Shown: piece after piece, positions 51,609 through 60,647 of the stretch
How the letters are laid out: the number at the start of each line of letters is the position of its first letter
Numbering within the stretch: position 1 is the stretch's first letter
NCBI RefSeq assembly: GCF_002917885.1
Contig: NZ_PQNY01000003.1
Span: 170,458 to 234,457 of the forward strand
Source: Flavobacterium croceum DSM 17960
GTDB lineage: Bacteria; Bacteroidota; Bacteroidia; Flavobacteriales; Flavobacteriaceae
Direction of reading: 5' to 3'
DNA: 64,000 nt
The notes under the pieces: generated by a model
The model's input: the letters and a program-made list of their open reading frames with translations, nothing else
The model's database searches: none
What the model was told of the DNA's origin: nothing
Translations under genes and position numbers: made by a program

Positions 51609-52940
51609 ATGAAAAAATCTTTAATTGCTTTAAGTACACTATTTATGCTTGGCGGAACATCTTTTGCTCAAAAAGTAGCATTTGAAGAATACGACTTGGC
51701 AAACGGTATGCATGTTATATTGCACAACGACCCGTCTGCGCCTGTAGTAATTACTTCTGTAATGTATCATGTAGGTGCCAAAGATGAACAACCCGATAGA
51801 ACTGGGTTTGCTCACTTTTTTGAACACTTACTTTTTGAAGGTACAGAAAATATTAAAAGAGGAGAATGGTTTAAAATTGTTACTTCAAATGGAGGTGTAA
51901 ACAATGCAAACACTACCGAAGACAGAACTTATTATTATGAGGTTTTCCCTTCTAACAATTTGGAATTAGGTTTATGGATGGAATCAGAACGTTTGATGCA
52001 CCCTGTAATCAATCAAATTGGAGTAGACACTCAAAATGAAGTGGTAAAAGAAGAAAAAAGACTTCGTTATGACAATAGCCCTTATGGTCAAATTATACCA
52101 CAAATAAAAAAATATATGTTTAAAAACCATCCATACCGTTGGACTACTATTGGTTCTATGGATCATTTGGATGCCGCAAAACTAGAAGAGTTTCAAGCTT
52201 TTAATAAAAAATTCTACATTCCGAATAACGCCGTATTGGTTGTTGCTGGAGACATTAGCAATGTAGCACAAACGAAAGAGTGGATTCAAAAATATTTTGG
52301 CTCTATACCAAAAGGCGAGTCTATCTCGAGACAAACTTACAAAGAAGAACCAATTACACAACAAATTAACGGTACTTACGAAGATCCAAACATTCAAAAA
52401 TCGATGGCTTTGGTAGCCTACAGAACACCTTCTATGAAAACTAGAGATGCTCGAGTACTCGATATGATTTCTACTTTATTAAGTGATGGTAAAAGCTCTA
52501 GAATGTACAAAAAAATTGTTGATGAAAACAAAGTTGCATTGCAAATAGGTGCTTTTAATTACAGCCAAGAAGATTATGGAACTTATATAGTATACGGATT
52601 ACCTCAAGGTGATTATACTAATGCAGATTTAATAAAACAAGTAGACGAAGAAATTACAAAACTTCAAACCGAGCTTATTTCTGAAAAAGAACTTACAAAA
52701 TTGTTAAACAAATACGAAAACCAATATGTAAGCCAAAATTCTAGCGTAGAAGGAATAGCAAGCAATTTGGCAACTTATTACTTATTGTACAAAGATGTAA
52801 ACCTTATCAATACTGAAATGGATATTTACCGTTCTATAACAAGAGAAGAGATAAGAGAAGTGGCAAAAAAATATTTGAACAACAATCAACGTTTGGTTTT
52901 AGACTATATTCCTGCCAAAGATAAAGCAGACAAAAAATAA
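51609..52940 (+). CDS. M16 family zinc metallopeptidase, catalytic member
   Basis: From the ATG at 51609 the protein has 443 residues with a signal peptide (MKKSLIALSTLFMLGGTSFA). A 12-codon upstream extension would bury it. The inverted zinc motif HFFEH (His69, Glu72, His73) and the downstream EVVKEEKRLRYDN supply the metal ligands of an M16 peptidase. The C-terminal half has the usual YRTPSMKTRDARVLDMISTLLSDGKSSR region. It is exported, probably periplasmic. It is 7 nt before a second M16 gene that lacks the zinc motif, so the two likely form a heterodimer like mitochondrial processing peptidase. Confidence 0.94.
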   Translation: MKKSLIALSTLFMLGGTSFAQKVAFEEYDLANGMHVILHNDPSAPVVITSVMYHVGAKDEQPDRTGFAHFFEHLLFEGTENIKRGEWFKIVTSNGGVNNANTTEDRTYYYEVFPSNNLELGLWMESERLMHPVINQIGVDTQNEVVKEEKRLRYDNSPYGQIIPQIKKYMFKNHPYRWTTIGSMDHLDAAKLEEFQAFNKKFYIPNNAVLVVAGDISNVAQTKEWIQKYFGSIPKGESISRQTYKEEPITQQINGTYEDPNIQKSMALVAYRTPSMKTRDARVLDMISTLLSDGKSSRMYKKIVDENKVALQIGAFNYSQEDYGTYIVYGLPQGDYTNADLIKQVDEEITKLQTELISEKELTKLLNKYENQYVSQNSSVEGIASNLATYYLLYKDVNLINTEMDIYRSITREEIREVAKKYLNNNQRLVLDYIPAKDKADKK

Positions 52941-52947
52941 CAATAAG

Positions 52948-54999
52948 ATGAAAAAGATAGTATTTATAGCAGCAAGCTTGTTTTTATCAATAACTATGCA
53001 AGCACAAGATAGAACACAACCAAAACCGGGACCTGCACCAAAAATAAATGTAAAAAAACCTGTAAGTTTTACACTTGAAAATGGTTTAAAAGTTCTTGTT
53101 GTAGAAGACCACAAACTACCTAGAGTTTCTTTCAGCCTTAGACTAGACAATGCTCCATATACCGAAGGAGATAAAAAAGGTGTAGCCGATTTAACCAGCG
53201 CATTACTTGGTAATGGTTCGTTAAAAACTTCTAAAGATGCGTTTAATGAAGAAATTGATTTTTTAGGTGCTGATATTAATTTTTCAACATCAGGCTCTTA
53301 TGCTAGTGGACTTTCAAAATATTCTAAAAGAATTTTAGAATTGTTTGCAGAAGGAAACTTGCAACCAAATTTTACTCAAGGAGAATTTGACAAAGAAAAA
53401 GAAAAACTTATCGACGGACTTAAAACTCAAGAAAAAAGTGTAAAAGCTGTAGCTGGCAGAGTTGAGAATGTTTTAATTTATGGTAAAAGTAACCCAGCAG
53501 GAGAATACCTTACAGAGCAAACTATCAAAAATGTTTCATTGGCAGATGTAAAACAAAACTACGCTACCTATTTTGTTCCTGGAAATGCTTATTTAATAGT
53601 AGTAGGAGATGTGAAACTAAATGATGTTAAAAAAGAAGTTACACGACTTTTTAGCACTTGGACAAAAGGAATTGCGCCAAATCAAAGTTATTCTACACCA
53701 AGCAACCCGCAATATACTCAAATCAACTTTGTAGATATGCCCAATGCTGTACAATCTGAAATAGCAATTCTAAACTCTGTAAACCTTAAATTATCCGACC
53801 CTGATTATTTTCCTGTTCTTGTTGCCAATCAAGTGCTTGGAGGTGATTTTAACGGATACTTAAACATGAATTTACGTGAAAAACACGGGTGGACTTATGG
53901 TTCATATTCTGACATTGAAGACAATAAGTATTTAGCAGGTAAATTTAAAGCCGAAGCTCAAGTAAGAAATTCAGTTACAGACAGCGCTGTTGTTGAAATG
54001 CTAAACGAAATAAAAAGAATACGTACTGAAAAAGTAAGCGAAGAAACTCTTAATAGCGTAAAAGCTGGTTATGTAGGTCGATTTGTAATGCAAGTAGAAA
54101 AACCTCAAAGCGTAGCAAGATATGCTTACAACATAGCAACCGAAGGACTTCCTGCAAATTTTTATGAAAATTACATCAAAAACATACAAGCTGTTACTGC
54201 AGACGATGTAATGCGTGTAATGAATAAATATGTATTGGCAGACAACCTTCGTATACTTGTTACCAGTAAAGGTTCTGAAGTATTACCAGGTTTGGAAAAA
54301 CTAGGAATTCCTGTTTTTTACTTTGATAAATTTGGAAATCAAACCGAAAAACCAGCCTTAAAAAAACCAGTTCCTGCAGGAATAACAGTAAAAACAATTA
54401 CCGATAATTATGCTAAAGCTATTGGTGGAGAAAAAGCTATAAAATCTGTAAAATCGATTGTTTCTTTAGGAAGCACAAAAATTCCGCAAGCCCCAGCACC
54501 TCTTTCTTATACTTCTAAAATAGATAATAAAGGTAGAATGATGATAGAACTATCGATGTCTGGCATGAGTATTATGAAACAAGTTGTAAATGAAAAAGGC
54601 GGCTACATGATGCAACAAGGTCAAAAAATAGCTGTAGAAGGAAAAGACCTAGACAAAATGAAAGAATCTGCAATGTTGTTTTCAGAACTTTCATTACCTT
54701 CAAAAGCAGGTGTTACTGTTACAGGTATAGAGCCAATAAATGGTAAAGACGCTTATGTAGTTGCAGACGGAGACTCAAATTATTATTTTGATACTACAAC
54801 AGGACTTAAAGTAGCCGAGTCTCAAGTACAAGAACAAGGTGGTAAAAAAATGACAACTACTACCTATATAAATGATTATAGAGATGTAAAAGGCGTAAAA
54901 GTTCCTTTTAACATTGTTATGAACGTTGGTTTTGAACTAGATATTAAATTATCTGAAGTAAAAATTAATGAAGGTACTACAGATGCTGATTTTCAATAA
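52948..54999 (+). CDS. M16 family protein lacking the zinc motif, with extra C-terminal domain
   Basis: The 683-residue protein has a signal peptide (MKKIVFIAASLFLSITMQA). Its M16 N-terminal domain reads GVADLTSALLGNGSLKT where an active enzyme would have HxxEH, so it cannot bind zinc there. The second M16 domain is intact (FVDMPNAVQSEIAILN, NMNLREKHGWTYGSYS). After about residue 470 a further domain of about 210 residues follows (ITDNYAKAIGGEKAIKSVKS..., with DGDSNYYFDTTTGLKVAES), resembling outer-membrane lipoprotein-sorting/LolA-like beta folds. It is probably the non-catalytic partner of the preceding M16 protein. Confidence 0.92.
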   Translation: MKKIVFIAASLFLSITMQAQDRTQPKPGPAPKINVKKPVSFTLENGLKVLVVEDHKLPRVSFSLRLDNAPYTEGDKKGVADLTSALLGNGSLKTSKDAFNEEIDFLGADINFSTSGSYASGLSKYSKRILELFAEGNLQPNFTQGEFDKEKEKLIDGLKTQEKSVKAVAGRVENVLIYGKSNPAGEYLTEQTIKNVSLADVKQNYATYFVPGNAYLIVVGDVKLNDVKKEVTRLFSTWTKGIAPNQSYSTPSNPQYTQINFVDMPNAVQSEIAILNSVNLKLSDPDYFPVLVANQVLGGDFNGYLNMNLREKHGWTYGSYSDIEDNKYLAGKFKAEAQVRNSVTDSAVVEMLNEIKRIRTEKVSEETLNSVKAGYVGRFVMQVEKPQSVARYAYNIATEGLPANFYENYIKNIQAVTADDVMRVMNKYVLADNLRILVTSKGSEVLPGLEKLGIPVFYFDKFGNQTEKPALKKPVPAGITVKTITDNYAKAIGGEKAIKSVKSIVSLGSTKIPQAPAPLSYTSKIDNKGRMMIELSMSGMSIMKQVVNEKGGYMMQQGQKIAVEGKDLDKMKESAMLFSELSLPSKAGVTVTGIEPINGKDAYVVADGDSNYYFDTTTGLKVAESQVQEQGGKKMTTTTYINDYRDVKGVKVPFNIVMNVGFELDIKLSEVKINEGTTDADFQ

Positions 55000-55019
55000 T
55001 TTTAAAATTAAAACTATAG

Positions 55020-55049
55020 AAAAAGCCGTTTCAGTCGAAACGGCTTTTT
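55020..55049. terminator. Bidirectional terminator, M16 operon and aspS
   Basis: AAAAAGCCGTTTC (55020-55032) pairs with GAAACGGCTTTTT (55037-55049) around AGTC. Confidence 0.93.
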
Positions 55050-55100
55050 GTTATATACGATTATTTTCGAAGTTTTAATTTTTGATTACTAATAAAAACT

Positions 55101-56846
55101 TTATTTCAACATGATATGTAATTCATCGAGTTGTTTAGTATCAATTGTAGATGGGGCATCAATCATTACATCTCTACCTGAATTATTTTTAGGGAAAGCA
55201 ATAAAGTCTCTAATGGTTTCTTGTCCTCCTAAAATAGCTACCAATCGATCTAGTCCAAATGCCAATCCTCCGTGTGGTGGCGCACCGTATTGAAAAGCAT
55301 TCATTAAAAACCCAAATTGATTTTCGGCTTCTTCTTTGGTAAACCCAAGCAATTCAAACATTCGGGCTTGCAACTCTTTATCGTGAATACGAATAGAGCC
55401 TCCACCAATTTCATTTCCGTTCAACACCATATCGTAAGCATTGGCTCTTACCGCACCTGGATTGGTATTAATTAAATCAATGTCTTCTGGTTTTGGTGAA
55501 GTAAACGGATGGTGCATGGCATGATATCTACCCGATTCTTCATCAAATTCCAATAACGGAAAATCTACTACCCAAAGTGGCGCAAATTCATCGGGTTTTC
55601 TTAAACCTAATCGTGTTGCCAATTCCATACGCAATGCCGAAAGTTGTGTTCTAGTTTTATGAGCATTACCCGAAAGAATAAAAATCATATCGCCTGCTTT
55701 GGCGTTTGTAGCTTTAGCCCAATTTGCCAAATCTTCTTGATTATAAAACTTATCTACCGATGATTTAAAAGTTCCATCCGTTTCACATTTTACATATACC
55801 ATTCCTGAGGCTCCTATTTGTGGTCGTTTTACCCAATCTATCAAAGCATCTATTTCTTTACGAGTATAGGTAGCACAGCCTGGCGCAGCGATACCAACAA
55901 CCAATTCGGCACTATTAAACACAGAAAAATCTCTATGCTGAGCAAACTCATTTAACTCTCCAAACTTCATTTCAAAACGAATATCTGGTTTGTCGTTACC
56001 ATAGGTTTTCATGGCATAATCGTAAGTAATTCTTGGAAATTTATCTACCTCGATACCTTTTACTTCTTTCAGTAAATGACGGGTTAATCCTTCAAATGTA
56101 TTTAAAATATCTTCTTGTTCTACAAAGGCCATTTCGCAATCTATTTGTGTAAATTCGGGCTGGCGGTCGGCACGCAAATCTTCATCACGAAAACATTTCA
56201 CGATCTGGAAATATTTATCCATACCTCCTACCATTAATAGCTGTTTAAAGGTTTGTGGCGATTGTGGCAACGCATAAAATTGTCCTTCATTCATACGGCT
56301 CGGCACTACAAAATCACGTGCGCCTTCGGGCGTAGATTTTATCAAATAGGGAGTTTCTACTTCGCAAAATCCTTGATCTGATAAATATTTACGAACCTCC
56401 ATTGCTACATTATGACGGAATAGTAAGCTATTTTTTACAGGATTTCTACGAATATCAAGATAACGGTATTTCATACGGATATCTTCGCCACCATCAGTCT
56501 CATCTTCTATTGTAAATGGCGGAAGCATAGCTTGGTTTAATATTGTAAGTTCTGAAACTAAAATTTCTATATCGCCTGTTGGTATATTTTTGTTTTTAGA
56601 CTCACGCTCTATAACTGTTCCTTTTACTTGAATTACAAACTCTCTACCCAATGATTTAGCTTTTTCAAAAACAATTTTATCGGTACGGTTTTCATCAAAA
56701 ATTAATTGGGTTATCCCGTATCTATCGCGTAAATCTACCCAAATCATAAAACCCTTATCGCGTGTTTTTTGTACCCAACCCGCAAGCGTTACTTCTGTAT
56801 TTATAGTATTGGCATTGAGCTCTCCACAAGTATGACTTCTAAACAT
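55101..56846 (-). CDS. aspS: Aspartyl-tRNA synthetase
   Basis: The 581-residue class II synthetase has the OB-fold anticodon domain at the N terminus ([26 protein letters not shown]). The catalytic core has motif 2 [18 protein letters not shown] (about 216-233), a GAD insertion domain (about 290-400), HHPFTSP, and the motif 3 block [11 protein letters not shown] (about 529-539). The presence of the GAD domain marks the bacterial type. It charges tRNA-Asp. It is monocistronic, with TACTTTTG 17 nt upstream and a terminator shared with the M16 operon. Confidence 0.97.
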   Translation of the reverse strand: MFRSHTCGELNANTINTEVTLAGWVQKTRDKGFMIWVDLRDRYGITQLIFDENRTDKIVFEKAKSLGREFVIQVKGTVIERESKNKNIPTGDIEILVSELTILNQAMLPPFTIEDETDGGEDIRMKYRYLDIRRNPVKNSLLFRHNVAMEVRKYLSDQGFCEVETPYLIKSTPEGARDFVVPSRMNEGQFYALPQSPQTFKQLLMVGGMDKYFQIVKCFRDEDLRADRQPEFTQIDCEMAFVEQEDILNTFEGLTRHLLKEVKGIEVDKFPRITYDYAMKTYGNDKPDIRFEMKFGELNEFAQHRDFSVFNSAELVVGIAAPGCATYTRKEIDALIDWVKRPQIGASGMVYVKCETDGTFKSSVDKFYNQEDLANWAKATNAKAGDMIFILSGNAHKTRTQLSALRMELATRLGLRKPDEFAPLWVVDFPLLEFDEESGRYHAMHHPFTSPKPEDIDLINTNPGAVRANAYDMVLNGNEIGGGSIRIHDKELQARMFELLGFTKEEAENQFGFLMNAFQYGAPPHGGLAFGLDRLVAILGGQETIRDFIAFPKNNSGRDVMIDAPSTIDTKQLDELHIMLK

Positions 56847-56862
56847 AGTATTAAAATTTTGG

Positions 56863-56870
56863 CAAAAGTA
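56863..56870 (-). promoter_or_regulatory. -7 promoter element for aspS
   Basis: CAAAAGTA on the plus strand, TACTTTTG on the minus strand, 16 nt before the start codon; it is the same octamer as upstream of sucA. Confidence 0.5.
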
Positions 56871-56903
56871 AGATAATTTTATTTTTCTTAAGAGTGTTAT
56901 GTC

Positions 56904-56911
56904 TATATTTG
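56904..56911 (+). promoter_or_regulatory. -7 promoter element for the TlpA-like gene
   Basis: TATATTTG lies 20 nt before the ATG at 56932. A -33 element at standard spacing was not found. Confidence 0.5.
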
Positions 56912-56931
56912 AAGTCTAATTCTATTTTAAC

Positions 56932-57930
56932 ATGAAAAATATTTTTTATTTACTTGTTGTTCTCATTACTTCTATATGTAGTTACGGACAAAACAAAATT
57001 AGTTTTGAAGGCACAATAGCCCATAAAAATGGTGATGTTGTTTTTATAAAAAATAATCAAGGTGCTATTGTAAAAGAATTAAAAGTTGATAGTGACGGAA
57101 AGTTTAAAGACAACTTCGAAATAAAAAAAGAAGGTTTTTATATGTTTTTTGATGGTAAAGAATATACCGAACTTTATTTGAAAAACGGTTACGATTTAAA
57201 AATGAAACTTGATGCTGAGGACTTTGATGAAACAGTAACTTACAAAGGTAAAGGTGAAAAAGAAAATAACTTTTTGGCAGAAAAAATTAGAAACCAAATT
57301 ACTTTTGAAGAAAAACTAGCGAGTATAGACACTAAAGATGCTTTTACAACACTGCTAGACGCAAAAAAAGCAAATGAAGACAAAGCACTCCAAGCAAAGG
57401 GTCTTGATGCAGATTTTATTAAAACAATGAAAGGTAAATTCTTAAATGAAAATTTAGAAGTTCTTGATATGTTTAACGATAAACTAAAAGAAAAAGAACT
57501 TATTGGAAAACCATCACCTACTTTTGATTTTGAAAACCATAAAGGAGGCACAACAAGTTTGGAAAGTTTAAAAGGAAAATATGTTTATATCGATGTTTGG
57601 GCTACTTGGTGCGGCCCGTGTAGAGCAGAAATTCCATATTTGCAAAAAATAGAAGAAAAATACCATGACAAAAACATCGCATTTGTAAGTATTTCGGTTG
57701 ATGAAAAGAAAGATTATGAAAAATGGAAAAAAATGATAACCGACAAAAATATGGGTGGTATTCAACTTATTGCCGATAAAAATTGGATGTCAGATTTTGT
57801 GAGAGCTTATGGCATTAATTCTATACCTCGGTTTATTTTGATAGATCCAGCAGGAAATGTTGTCAATGCTAATGCTGCTCGCCCTTCTGAAAAGGCATTG
57901 AGCGAATTATTAGATACGCTTTTAAAATAA
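56932..57930 (+). CDS. TlpA-like thioredoxin with N-terminal DUF4369-type domain
   Basis: The 332-residue exported protein has a signal peptide (MKNIFYLLVVLITSICSYG), a beta-rich N-terminal domain of DUF4369 type (about 22-110), a charged helical linker (about 110-190), and a thioredoxin fold. The redox motif is WCGPC with Cys227 and Cys230 (YIDVWATWCGPCRAEIPYL). The cis-Pro region SIPRFILIDPAG is near 300. Such Bacteroidetes proteins reduce disulfides in periplasmic substrates or in cytochrome c maturation. The particular partner is not known. It is monocistronic. Confidence 0.92.
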   Translation: MKNIFYLLVVLITSICSYGQNKISFEGTIAHKNGDVVFIKNNQGAIVKELKVDSDGKFKDNFEIKKEGFYMFFDGKEYTELYLKNGYDLKMKLDAEDFDETVTYKGKGEKENNFLAEKIRNQITFEEKLASIDTKDAFTTLLDAKKANEDKALQAKGLDADFIKTMKGKFLNENLEVLDMFNDKLKEKELIGKPSPTFDFENHKGGTTSLESLKGKYVYIDVWATWCGPCRAEIPYLQKIEEKYHDKNIAFVSISVDEKKDYEKWKKMITDKNMGGIQLIADKNWMSDFVRAYGINSIPRFILIDPAGNVVNANAARPSEKALSELLDTLLK

Positions 57931-57947
57931 AAGAATAGATAATTTAC

Positions 57948-57986
57948 AAAACTCCAAAAATAATTGACATTGTTTTTGGAGTTTTT
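57948..57986. terminator. Terminator between the TlpA-like gene and ribE
   Basis: AAAACTCCAAAAA (57948-57960) pairs with TTTTTGGAGTTTT (57973-57985). The right arm touches the ribE stop codon, so the two transcripts share it. Confidence 0.85.
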
Positions 57987-58575
57987 ATTTATAATACTGT
58001 TGTAAACGAGCAACATACTTACCTATCACGTCAAACTCCAAATTAACCACCGAGCCTATTTTTAAAAATTTAAAATTGGTATGTTCAAAAGTATAGGGAA
58101 TAATTGCTACACTAAATGTATTTTTTTCTGAATTTACAACCGTTAAACTCACACCATTTACTGTAATAGAACCTTTTTCTATGGTAATGTTGTGTAAAGC
58201 AGCATCATATTCAAAAGTATAGCGCCAACTGCCATTTTCATCTTCAATATGGGTACAAACTGCTGTTTGATCTACGTGTCCTTGCACAATATGTCCGTCT
58301 AGCCTATCGCCCAATTTCATAGCACGTTCTAAATTTATAGTATCATCAAGCTGCCAAGCACCTATATTAGTTTTATCAACGGTTTCTTTTATGGCAGTAA
58401 CCCAATATGTGTTTTCCAAAATATTTGTTACCGTTAAACATATACCATTATGCGCAACGCTCTGATCTATTTTTAGTAGGGTTGCCAAGTCAGATTGTAC
58501 TCCAAAAGTAATATTATCGGCTTGTTTCTCTATACTTTTTATCAATCCTAACGTTTCAATTATTCCGGTAAACAT
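57985..58575 (-). CDS. ribE: Riboflavin synthase, alpha chain
   Basis: The 196-residue protein starts MFTGIIETLG, the hallmark of riboflavin synthase. It has two lumazine-binding repeats, the first with VAHNGICLTVTNI (about 40-52) and DRLDGHIVQGHVDQT (about 92-106), the second with GSITVNGVSLTVV (about 136-148). It makes riboflavin from two 6,7-dimethyl-8-ribityllumazine molecules. It is a single gene without neighbouring rib genes, divergent from pdxA. No FMN riboswitch is visible in the short leader. Confidence 0.96.
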   Translation of the reverse strand: MFTGIIETLGLIKSIEKQADNITFGVQSDLATLLKIDQSVAHNGICLTVTNILENTYWVTAIKETVDKTNIGAWQLDDTINLERAMKLGDRLDGHIVQGHVDQTAVCTHIEDENGSWRYTFEYDAALHNITIEKGSITVNGVSLTVVNSEKNTFSVAIIPYTFEHTNFKFLKIGSVVNLEFDVIGKYVARLQQYYK

Positions 58576-58592
58576 GTCTCGTTTTTATTTAT

Positions 58593-58612
58593 TAAATTTG
58601 CAGTCAAAATTA
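58593..58612. promoter_or_regulatory. Overlapping divergent promoters of ribE and pdxA
   Basis: On the plus strand TAAATTTG (58593-58600) points to pdxA. On the minus strand TAATTTTG (58612-58605) points to ribE. Only 4 bp separate the two -7 elements, so each transcription start falls in or beside the other promoter's core. Confidence 0.55.
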
Positions 58613-58631
58613 GCAATAATAAATTCTAAAA

Positions 58632-59669
58632 ATGAAAAGGGAAGAAAATATATTGGTGGGAATTTCTGTAGGAGATTTAAATGGTATTGGGAGCGAAGTT
58701 ATTTTAAAAACATTTGAAGACTCTAGAATGCTAGAAATATGTACACCTATACTATTTGCGAATGTTAAAATTTTATCTTTTTTAAAACGAAATTTAAATA
58801 TTTCAACGCCTATTCATGGCATAGACAAACTAGAGCAAGCTATAGCTGGAAAAATAAATGTTCTTAATGTATGGAAAGAAGGCGTCGATTTAAACTTTGG
58901 TCAAAATGATGCTAACGTAGGAAAATATGCTATAAAATCGTTTGTTGCTGCCGTTAAAGCCTTAAAAGAAAACCAAATAGATGCTTTGGTAACAGCACCT
59001 ATTAACAAATACAATATACAATCGGAAGATTTTAAATTTCCTGGACATACCGATTATTTAGACCAACAACTAGAAGGCGATGCGCTGATGTTTATGGTTC
59101 ACGATAATTTAAGAGTAGGATTACTTACAGATCATCTTCCAGTAAATGAAGTAGCAAAACACTTAACAGAAGAGCTTATTTTTAAAAAAATAAAAACCAT
59201 AAACCAATCATTACTCCAAGATTTTAAAATAAACAAACCTAAAATAGCGGTACTAGGTTTAAACCCTCATTGTGGAGATAATGGTGTTATTGGTAAAGAA
59301 GAAACAGAAATACTAAAACCTGCCATAAACAAACTATTTGATCAAGGCATTATGGTTTTTGGCCCTTATGCTGCAGATGGTTTTTTTGGCAGTTCTCAAT
59401 ATGAACAATTTGATGCTGTTGTAGCCACTTATCACGATCAAGGTTTAATCCCTTTTAAAACACTATCTTTTGGTAATGGTGTAAACTATACCGCAGGACT
59501 GCAAAAAGTAAGAACCTCTCCAGATCACGGCACCGCCTTCGATATTGCTGGTAAAGGAATTGCCGATTTTACTTCTTTTAAAGAAGCCGTTTATATGGCA
59601 GTAGATATTTTTAAAGCGCGAAAAGAGTATCAAAAACTTACAAAAGACGTGTTGAAAATCAAACAGTAA
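58632..59669 (+). CDS. pdxA: 4-hydroxythreonine-4-phosphate dehydrogenase
   Basis: The 345-residue protein begins VGISVGDLNGIGSEVILKTF, the PdxA N terminus. It has TAPINKYNI (about 121-129), FPGHTDYL with a metal-binding His, and NPHCGDNGVIGKEE (about 210-223). YHDQGLIPFKTLSFGNGVNYT (about 267-287) carries another metal His, and the tail has RTSPDHGTAFDIAGKG (about 296-311). It oxidises 4-phosphohydroxy-threonine in pyridoxal phosphate synthesis. It is divergent from ribE and followed by the DUF177 gene, which has its own promoter. Confidence 0.97.
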   Translation: MKREENILVGISVGDLNGIGSEVILKTFEDSRMLEICTPILFANVKILSFLKRNLNISTPIHGIDKLEQAIAGKINVLNVWKEGVDLNFGQNDANVGKYAIKSFVAAVKALKENQIDALVTAPINKYNIQSEDFKFPGHTDYLDQQLEGDALMFMVHDNLRVGLLTDHLPVNEVAKHLTEELIFKKIKTINQSLLQDFKINKPKIAVLGLNPHCGDNGVIGKEETEILKPAINKLFDQGIMVFGPYAADGFFGSSQYEQFDAVVATYHDQGLIPFKTLSFGNGVNYTAGLQKVRTSPDHGTAFDIAGKGIADFTSFKEAVYMAVDIFKARKEYQKLTKDVLKIKQ

Positions 59670-59720
59670 GAATAATTTTAAAAAAATGTTCATAACTTTT
59701 TTAATTTTACAATAATTATA

Positions 59721-59728
59721 TATCTTTG
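59721..59728 (+). promoter_or_regulatory. -7 promoter element for the DUF177-rpmF unit
   Basis: TATCTTTG followed by CA, 31 nt before the ATG at 59760; fits TAnnTTTG. No clear TTG at the -33 distance. Confidence 0.5.
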
Positions 59729-59759
59729 CACTCCTAAAATTTAATTTAGGAATAAATTG

Positions 59760-60305
59760 ATGTCTATGAAAACTCTAAATGAATATTTAATTCCATTTAT
59801 TGGTTTAAAACTAGGAAAACATCAATTTGAATATGAAATAGATAACAAGTTCTTTGATAATTTTTCGTATCATGATTTTGAACAATGTAATGTAAAAGTA
59901 AATGTAGTTCTAGAAAAGAAAACCACATTTATGGAGCTTACATTAAAGCACAAAGGCACAGTTACTATTCCATGCGACCTTACTAACGAAATTTTTGATT
60001 TACCAATAAAAGGTAAAATAAAGTTGGTAGTAAAATTTGGAGATGAGTACAACGATGAAAATGAAGAAATGTTGGTTTTACCTCATGGCGAATACCAACT
60101 TAATGTAGCACAATATATTTATGAAATGATTGTGCTTTCAATTCCTCAAAAAAGAATTCATCCAGGTGTAAAAGATGGAACATTACAAAACGGTGTTTTA
60201 GAAAAACTATCAGAACTATCTGTAAAAAAACAAAAAACAGAAGAACAAAAAAACAATATTGACCCTAGATGGGATAAATTAAAACAACTATTAACGGATA
60301 AATAA
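59760..60305 (+). CDS. DUF177 (YceD-like) protein
   Basis: The ATG at 59760 is preferred over the adjacent in-frame TTG at 59757, giving 181 residues. The protein has the DUF177 pattern: KLGKHQFEYEIDNKFFD, TIPCDLTNEIFDLPIKGKI with a single Cys of the usual metal-like position, EEMLVLPHGEYQLNVAQYIYEMIVLSIP (in parts), and a lysine-rich end including DPRWDKLKQLL. DUF177/YceD is almost always next to rpmF and in some bacteria affects 23S rRNA maturation. Here it lies 9 nt upstream of rpmF, as expected. Confidence 0.92.
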   Translation: MSMKTLNEYLIPFIGLKLGKHQFEYEIDNKFFDNFSYHDFEQCNVKVNVVLEKKTTFMELTLKHKGTVTIPCDLTNEIFDLPIKGKIKLVVKFGDEYNDENEEMLVLPHGEYQLNVAQYIYEMIVLSIPQKRIHPGVKDGTLQNGVLEKLSELSVKKQKTEEQKNNIDPRWDKLKQLLTDK

Positions 60306-60314
60306 TACAATAAA

Positions 60315-60509
60315 ATGGCACATCCTAAGAGAAGACAGTCCTCTACAAGAAGAGACAAAAGAAGAACACATTATAAAGCAACTGTTGCGCAAATCGCTAC
60401 TTGCCCAGTAACAGGAGAAGCTCATTTATACCACAGAGCTTATTGGCATGAAGGTAAAATGTATTATAGAGGACAAGTAGTTATTGATAAGTCAGTAGCC
60501 GAAGCCTAA
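60315..60509 (+). CDS. rpmF: 50S ribosomal protein L32
   Basis: The 64-residue protein opens [20 protein letters not shown] as L32 does. The middle contains a lone Cys in [17 protein letters not shown], so the four-Cys zinc ribbon of some L32 proteins is absent; this is the zinc-independent form. It is co-transcribed with DUF177 and followed by a terminator. Confidence 0.97.
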   Translation: MAHPKRRQSSTRRDKRRTHYKATVAQIATCPVTGEAHLYHRAYWHEGKMYYRGQVVIDKSVAEA

Positions 60510-60527
60510 TATAATTTAAAAGATACG

Positions 60528-60557
60528 AAAACTCTCACAAAGTGAGAGTTTTTTGTT
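60528..60557 (+). terminator. Terminator after rpmF
   Basis: AAAACTCTCAC-AAA-GTGAGAGTTTT (60528-60552) followed by a T-rich run. Confidence 0.93.
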
Positions 60558-60647
60558 TTTTATAGCAATTTTAAAACATAATAGATATTTTTTTGTAATT
60601 TACACCACTTTTTTAACCCCAAAAAAAGAGTGATTTAATATAAATTT

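Noticed and set aside
57240..57551. Minus-strand 103-residue serine/phenylalanine-rich frame
   Set aside because: It is a shadow of the lysine-rich linker of the TlpA-like gene.
58576..58631. FMN riboswitch before ribE
   Set aside because: The leader is too short and lacks the conserved RFN sequence blocks.
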